A stretch of 64,000 nucleotides of DNA, taken from positions 186,001 to 250,000 of the forward strand of contig NW_003101668.1 of assembly GCF_000003855.2 (NCBI RefSeq). Direction: 5' to 3'. This document shows, in pieces, positions 58,233-64,000 of the stretch; position 1 is the stretch's first letter; each line of letters starts with the position of its first letter. Under the pieces are notes generated by a model. It was given only the letters and a program-made list of their open reading frames with translations. It did not search any database and was not told the DNA's origin. The DNA is from Blastomyces gilchristii SLH14081. Its lineage: Eukaryota > Ascomycota > Eurotiomycetes > Onygenales > Ajellomycetaceae. The translations under genes and the position numbers were made by a program.

Positions 58233-59581
58233 AGCCCAGGAGTGGGCAAGGGGCCGGAGTTGAAAACTTGAACCTGGGCTAGCATGTTCGTTTTGCGGAA
58301 AGTAGGTTCAAAACTCTCAAGTCATGTGGATTCAAATTAAATCTGGTCAGCACGGGGGGGGGGCCTTGTCAGAGCTTTCAGGAGAAAGGTGTTCTTGCTT
58401 CTATATTTACCCTATACCATTCATTCTTGGATTTGTGAAGGCCCGGGCTTCTTCATTCATCCGGGAAGTCCAATCCAGATTGTCTTGGCCTCTACTTTAA
58501 CTGAGAATGGCAGCATACAGTTCGGTCCCTTTTATTTTCGCTTTACTAGACCTTTATTGTGCCTATACCTATGAGACGACCAGATACAAAAGGTGCATAA
58601 TAATGACTTAAAGAACGGAGTTAATGGAGAATTATTAGCAATACCGTACTTGATGCGAATATAGTAATGTACAATATGTAGGATATGAAACTCCAGAACA
58701 AGGAGACCACTAAGTAGTGTTTCAAGGAGGAATATCCAAGATACCTATTTAAACTCTCGTCAATGTGGCCGTATACACAACCAATGCTTAACCCTCTAGG
58801 GGGTCAAACTAAATTAAATAAATACACTACAGAATAAGAATGTACTTAATGACTAATTGGATCCATTGATAGCCTGCCAAGTTCTCGTAAATAATGAATC
58901 AAAAAAAGGGAATCCCATGGCCTTACACATGTCTAGCTGCTGGTAAAATGTAAAGATACATCTCTTTAGTATTCTGAGGGAGGAATCATGCCGTACTACT
59001 GTGTCATAATATATGAGTCAGTGTGTGAATTGGCTTGATATAGACCCTGGAACATCATTTAACCTCCGTGCACATGGCTTTCAGAGCCTGTTGTTGAACA
59101 GAGACAGACTAATGTCTGTTCTAGTTGGTTTAATCTGATTGAACAACCTTTGCATCTCAGAGCAACGGATGGTCTAGTATGAGAGACAAGACCAGTGACT
59201 TGACATATATCCTCATCAAATCATTCTACATTGTCATGCGTGTATATAGACTGTCAAGCATGGCTCTGTCATCTAAGAATAGGGTTTACCATCATGAAGC
59301 GGAGGGAGGGAGGTCAGTACTTTCTATTTTGTTTTCAGTAATCAATGATGATTATGGATAGCCGAAATATATTCTTGATAGACAAGCGAAAGGAAACATA
59401 TTATTAAAACCCGCTCAATGCGTAGTAGGAAATTTGTAGCATATTCACCTAGAGTCCATAAGAACCCAATCACGTCTGTGCTCCAGGCCAACGCTACATA
59501 GGATATTAGGGACACATATATATCATCACAAACTAGAAAGCAAAAATTATAAGCCCCGAATTTAGACATGAAATAAACAAA
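58233..59581. other. Intergenic region between convergent genes
   Basis: 1.35 kb with two 3' ends. AT-rich, stop-rich in all frames. No gene is seen. Confidence 0.6.
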
Positions 59582-61771
59582 CTAGCGTGATCGACGAGAC
59601 ACATCCTCTTCACCTGGTGTAGACCTGGATGTATGCCTCTGCGACCGCCTTGTTGACTGGTGCTGCACATTTGCCTGCTGGACCTGGCACCCTTCAAAAT
59701 CATTTTGTGATCTATATTCATACTGATGCATGCTTCCCGGTGGGGCGGGGGGGTAGTGTCGCGAAGGCTCAGTCATGGCGTTGCTTGAGGTTTGCGAGTA
59801 TCCTGCTGATTGTTTGCGAGTATCCTGCTGATTGTTGTTGCCCAGTCGTCTGCTGATACCATTCGAAATCATCCTGTGGTCCAAATCCATAGTGATGAAT
59901 GCTTGCGGGGACATAAGGTGGAGAAGGGCTAGTCGTGGCGTTGTTCAAGAAGGGTTGCAATGGCCTCGTCGGATAATACGGCTCGTTTGCCTGCTGGTAC
60001 GCTTCCGGATTATTTTGCGACCCATATTCATTCTGAAGGATGCTCTGGGGGAGACTAGGGTGGGGAGGTATATCCCAGTCAGATGGATCTTGTCGGCCCA
60101 ATTGGGCGGGGGAAGATACAACACAAGCTGGATCCTGCACTCGGAGCTGTTCTTCGTACGGACGAGCATGAAGGGTTGCTGGGTGACGTTTGTGGGGCGT
60201 TATAGTGCTTGTCGGTGATGTCAACGACGATCTCAGCACCCGAGAATGCTTTTTACGTATCGGAGATGCAGGCTATCAAGTGTGATTTTTGTTCCTTTTT
60301 CAGTTCCTGATCCGCTAGGTATTTTAGGGAAACCGTAAAGAACCACTTACGCTATGTGGTGTTGTAAGCTGCTTCCCGACATCACGGAAAATTGCTGTTG
60401 TTTTGCTTCCAGCGGCATAAGAAGTGGCGGTCGGGGTTTGGTGACCAGTTCGGGAGGGAGCAAGTAGCTGTTTTGCTTCATCAAGACATCGACTTGCTGA
60501 ATACCGTTTCGCTGGATCCTTGACTATCATGGCGGTAGACAAGAATTCAGCTATCGCATCTGGCGATGAGTTGACTTTGTCGATGATTTTATTACCCCAG
60601 TCGGGGTCTCGGGCTCCGCCAGAAGGAAGGCCGTGAGTCAATTCTAGAATGACAACCCCAAGCGACCAAATATCAACTGCGTGTGTATACAGTTCTCGGT
60701 ATTTCCAATAGCGTGAGCGTTCAGCGATCTCAGGGGGGAAGTAACGCTGTGTGCCACATTTTGTCCGCAGGGAACCCTCTTTTGCAAGGCCAAAATCTGC
60801 AAGTTTGATGTGAAGAGGGTCACGATGCAAAACAAGAATATTTTGTGGTTTTTATCTCGATGCGCAATGGGCGGGCTCAGTCCATGTAAATATTCCAGAG
60901 CCGATAGGCTTTAGTAGAGGACCATTAGGACCTCATCGTCTGTGATATCTCCAATCTGATTGAGGTTCCCAAATTTCATATATTCTAGATATAATTGTGG
61001 AACAGGTTCTTTTACCCAATGGAGGAGCCGAACAATGTGATCCTTAATGAAGTTTTAGTCGGAGAATATTCTTGAATATCCATCTTATCTACCTACATGT
61101 GAAACGCTTTTCAGCAGGTCAATTTCGTTCCCCCATTCCTCTATAAGCTGATCGTGTTCGCTTTGGGCCATGTGCTTCGTTTGGGCCGCTAAGGGCGTCT
61201 TTTGTGCATAGGTAACGCCGCAACTCACATCCCAGAGACAAGTGACAACACCAAAGGCGCCCCTGCCGAGTTCTGATAACGCCAGGAGGAGAGGCTCTTG
61301 CCGGGGGGAATGCGACTGGGTGTAGTGGGCAGTTATGAGTCTGCTCTCTAGATTTAGACTATCGAGGGCTGATTCCTCCAACTTTTCCAAATCGCTGCGA
61401 AATTGGCGGATCTTGGCTGTGTATTCCTCTTCATTTGTACGCTTGGCACATACAATTCGAAATGAGAGATCTTTACCCAGCTGGATAACAATGTCGTGCA
61501 TTTCTTCGTCGGGGACGGGATGCCCAGCAACGATCCAAGAGAATTTCTTGCGGTTCTCTGCACCTTTCCCATTGTAGCTAACAATTGTTCCGTTGGTGGA
61601 CGTATCATGAAGAATAAGTTGGTCATACTCGTTGAATGTCAAAAAACAATGGGATCCACTGACGTCTGGCGATGTTTGTGAGTCTAGAACAATGTCGCAT
61701 GTATGCGATTCTCTCCCCAGAACAAATCCTTGATAGTTTTTCGGTCCTTTACTGAATGTCAACTTAAGCAT
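59582..61771 (-). pseudogene. FHA-domain Ser/Thr protein kinase, broken copy 2
   Basis: Paralogue of the copy at 49132-51230. Order: FHA domain (GFVLGRESHTCDIVL, GSHCFLTFNE, HDTSTNGTIV), a helical linker, kinase (GRGAFGVV, Lys in YAQKTP, then DHIVRLLH after an intron at 61043-61096; LADFGLAKEG; VDIWSLGVVILEL) and, after an intron at 60273-60350, a Gln/Tyr/Pro-rich tail with repeats of the form EYGSQN...EAYQQ. Lesions: no upstream ATG in frame, since the FHA-like leader continues above 61771 until a TGA at 61913-61915; TAA at 60911-60913 just before SLSALEYLH; a one-base deletion near 60848-60857 that breaks the HRDxKxxN catalytic loop; and a 22-bp tandem duplication at 59791-59834 that shifts the tail frame. 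The last stop of the intended tail is at 59582. Confidence 0.82.
59791..59834. repeat. Exact 22-bp tandem duplication
   Basis: The unit at 59791-59812 is repeated without a gap at 59813-59834. It lies in the Gln-rich tail of the broken FHA-kinase. Twenty-two is not a multiple of three, so the second copy shifts the reading frame. The exact identity of the copies points to a recent slip. Confidence 0.92.
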
Positions 61772-62579
61772 TTCACTGCCAACAAAATCTGGAAAGAAGT
61801 CTGTGCTGCTCTCTTCTCGTGGAGGCGTTCTGTCTCTAGGTTGCCGTCGCTCCGGCTTACGCTTGGTAGCTTTTGGTTGCTCAAGGCACCTTGAACGATT
61901 CTCGTGAGAAAATCAACCTAAATAGACTGCTTTCTTCACACACAACACAATAGTGACTATATTTGGAAAAATGAAGTATTTTGATTATAAAATTCTTATC
62001 TTCAATATAAATGTGTGTTGAGTCCTGAGTCTGTCCTCTCTAACATTTTTTCTAACCATATTCAGCTAGTTGGATCGGGCCCTGGCTTGGCGGGGCGGGC
62101 CCTCCGCTTCCTAGTACGGACTAGCGCCCGGCACACTACTACCCACCACCGCCGATCATACATACCTAGCTGTCATACGTCATACGCTGTACAGAGTACA
62201 TACCATACATCATGTTGTACTCCGTATGGTTGTACCGAGGTACAGGTACCTACTGCGTACAGCGTTATAGGCTATTAGCCTAGGTAGCGATCTGGTGGGC
62301 AGTAATAATAGTACAGTTACGGAGTTACTCCGTATAGTTGATACAGATCGATACAGATGTCATGGTTACCTTGTTTCACCATGAGTAAAAGTAACATTGA
62401 TATAACAACCCTGGTTTCGTGGCTTTGGCCGTTGGTTGTTGTGGAAGTTGGGCTCGCCGCTGACGAGACAGCAGAGCAGCCCTGGCCCAAGTCGCGCTTT
62501 GCTTCTCGACCTCTATCTCACCAATTCCATCATTTTTTGCCTGGTGGTTTCGTCTCCGCGTCAGCTTCCAGTTCTTGCA
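61772..62579. promoter_or_regulatory. Shared promoter region of the second FHA-kinase/partner pair
   Basis: 808 nt between the first visible codon of the kinase relic and the partner start, though the kinase leader may take the first 145 nt. A cluster of short repeated motifs (GTAC, CATAC, TACTCCGTA) lies at about 62155-62340, including a perfect inverted repeat at 62319-62333. Confidence 0.5.
62319..62333. promoter_or_regulatory. Inverted repeat ACGGAGT-T-ACTCCGT
   Basis: Two 7-bp arms around a one-base centre form a perfect palindrome 247-261 nt before the partner gene start. The same half-site occurs nearby as TACTCCGTA at 62218-62226. It could be a binding site for a dimeric factor; no factor is known to me. 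Confidence 0.4.
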
Positions 62580-64000
62580 ATGTCGTCTCCTGAACCGAAT
62601 CTCCCCAAACTGTTTGCACGCGACATTATTTCCTATACCGATTCGCAGCTTGATCAATATCTCAGAGACAACAAGCAGGTTGGTGCTTTTTTCCTGGCTT
62701 GGAGGTCCTCGCTAATGCCAGGTCTTAGGATTGTCAAGGTTGAAGACCCCGAGAATCTCACTGAAGAATTTATTCAATGTCTACGGTAATCGTCGTCTCT
62801 TTCTTCTCTATAAATATCCAGCCGTCTCCTATCCTAATATCCATTTTGCTAGGGATTATGCACGTCGCTCAAGCAAAGATAATCAGTCCCAACCAGTCGA
62901 CCTTGATCAAGTGACGGCCCGACTTTTGCAAAACCTCACCGGTAAAAATGTGCGTCATGTAGCTGGCAGGGATCGCGATGATGACTTCTACGGCTTGGAT
63001 GGGTATGATCGCGAACCTACTCCAGTGTATGACCCAGACAAAGCATACCAGAGAAGTCTGCGGGAACAAACTGGCGCATACCACGCACTTATCAAGGCTG
63101 GAGGTCGACCTTCGCACCCACTTAGCCTTCTTGTGGATATCGTTAAGGATCCAGGAGAGTACAGTGAAATTTTTTCGTTCTGGCAACTTCCCCATCAGCG
63201 TGATGACTGGAGAGTATTCGTGGAACAATTATCAAGGTGGAAAGACTTCCTGAGAGTCCAGAAATTTGCCCGTGGGGAAAGCGTTCATGACAACTGGCGG
63301 CGATTCTGGGACGGTTCACGAGACAATTTAAATATTTTCGGTGATTTTGGGACAACTGTTGATGAACACGAGGCACACTGGGAGAGTCACTTCGACTACC
63401 TAAAAGAATGCTACGAAGACGATGAGGTAATAATAACCGGCAATTGCAATTTAAGATGGGATGCCTATGTTGGCCAAGATACCCCCGGTACGGATGGACG
63501 ATTCTCCACGTATGCCAATGCGATCAAAAAGCGCCTCACAACACATGGCTTCGCTCCAAAAATTGAACTAGATGAAGACCTAACTCGCCAGGACAAATTA
63601 ACAACATGGGCTGAGTATTTGGCCTTGGAGTACTGGTGCTATGACGAGCTTACACTTTCGAAGGCGCAACAACAATTCATTGATGACGCGTGGAAAAAGC
63701 TCGTTGAGTCTAAGGTATTAAGCCCTACTGATACGCAGGAGTCTTTATGCAGCGCTGAATCAGCATTTGAGAGATGGAATAGGTTGGGACAAGCTGAGAA
63801 GGCTGTGGAATCTGCGAAACATGCTGTGATGCGCGCCCAAAAAGCCGCCTCAGTTCAACGATATCCTCATAAAGTTTCAGCAGAGGAACCCACATCAGAT
63901 CTATTGAAAGCTCAACTACAGCTAAATGCCGCAGAGAAGGAGTACACCTATGTCAAAACACGAAATGATCACATCGTTGAATTCGTTCGGAACACGAGGG
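62580..64000 (+). CDS. Second large partner protein, paralogue of 46130-48637; 3' end outside window
   Basis: Reads from ATG 62580 to 62785, then after a 67-nt intron (62786-62852) from 62853 to the window edge without a stop. It shares with the copy at 46130-48637 the motif string given there, and the intron at 62786 sits at the same codon. Around 62676-62723 the homologue has an intron but this copy is open through the same place (QVGAFFLAWRSSLMPG); a 39-nt in-frame intron starting at 62680 is possible. Anchors seen: PVDLDQVTARLLQNLTG, GGRPSHP, LDEDLTRQDKLTTWAEYL, EYWCYDELTLSKAQQ and EAVESAKHAVMRAQKAA (read here as KAVESAK). A coiled coil begins near the edge. The family is unknown to me. 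The gene looks intact over the visible 440 or so residues. Confidence 0.78.

Noticed and set aside
59791..59834. CRISPR-like repeat
   Set aside because: Only two copies with no spacer, inside a coding tail; it is a simple tandem duplication.
1..64000. tRNA genes
   Set aside because: I looked for the GGTTCGANYCC box with a fitting upstream A box and found only coding matches; a dedicated search was not possible.

Overview
The window is nuclear DNA of a filamentous ascomycete. Genes are dense and on both strands. Nearly every gene is split by short introns (about 40-150 nt) with GTRNGT donors, CTAAC/CTRAY branch sites and YAG acceptors. The encoded set (fused NADH-glutamate synthase, SepB, YME2, VTC2-type SPX protein, twin-CX9C Emi1) is typical of Eurotiomycetes. 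The general gene style suggests Onygenales, but I cannot prove the order or species. One assembly gap (837 N at 1875-2711) has poor homopolymer-rich flanks, so this is a draft assembly and single-base indels must be read with care.

Layout. 1-2983: no gene, then the gap. 2984-9488 (+): glutamate synthase GLT1, its first exon(s) lost in the gap. 10442-11170 (-): Emi1-like twin-CX9C protein. 11648-14288 (+): mitochondrial YME2. 14645-16647 (-): secreted amidase, six exons. 17665-19550 (+): cytochrome P450 relic with frameshifts, a stop and no haem cysteine. 20254-23311 (+): sepB/Ctf4, eight exons. 23796-24999 (+): conserved-looking protein of unknown role. 26074-27553 (-): MFS transporter. 29463-31146 (-): coiled-coil/RGG protein resembling the YAG7 group. 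33041-35548 (+): VTC2/3-type polyphosphate-complex subunit. 37242-39706 (-): 6-phosphofructo-2-kinase. 41172-41652 (-): small DUF202 membrane protein with a 9-nt first exon. 42488-44399 (+): cytochrome b2-type L-lactate dehydrogenase.

From 46 kb on the character changes. A divergent gene pair occurs twice in mirror image. Copy 1 is a large coiled-coil/basic protein (46130-48637, -) with an FHA-protein kinase (49132-51230, +). Copy 2 is an FHA-kinase (59582-61771, -) with a paralogue of the large protein (62580 to the window end, +). Two ordinary genes lie between them: RNase H1 (52331-53894, +) and a plasma-membrane Na+/H+ antiporter (55846-58232, +). Both kinase copies are broken by several independent lesions, while both partner genes read open. 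I recognise no family for the partner protein, and this FHA-kinase/partner module is the best candidate here for an undescribed system.

Together the recognisable genes are housekeeping: nitrogen assimilation (GLT1), mitochondrial maintenance (YME2, Emi1), replication (SepB, RNase H1), phosphate and ion homeostasis (VTC2, antiporter) and carbon metabolism (PFK-2, lactate dehydrogenase). No tRNA, rRNA, CRISPR array or complete transposon was seen.
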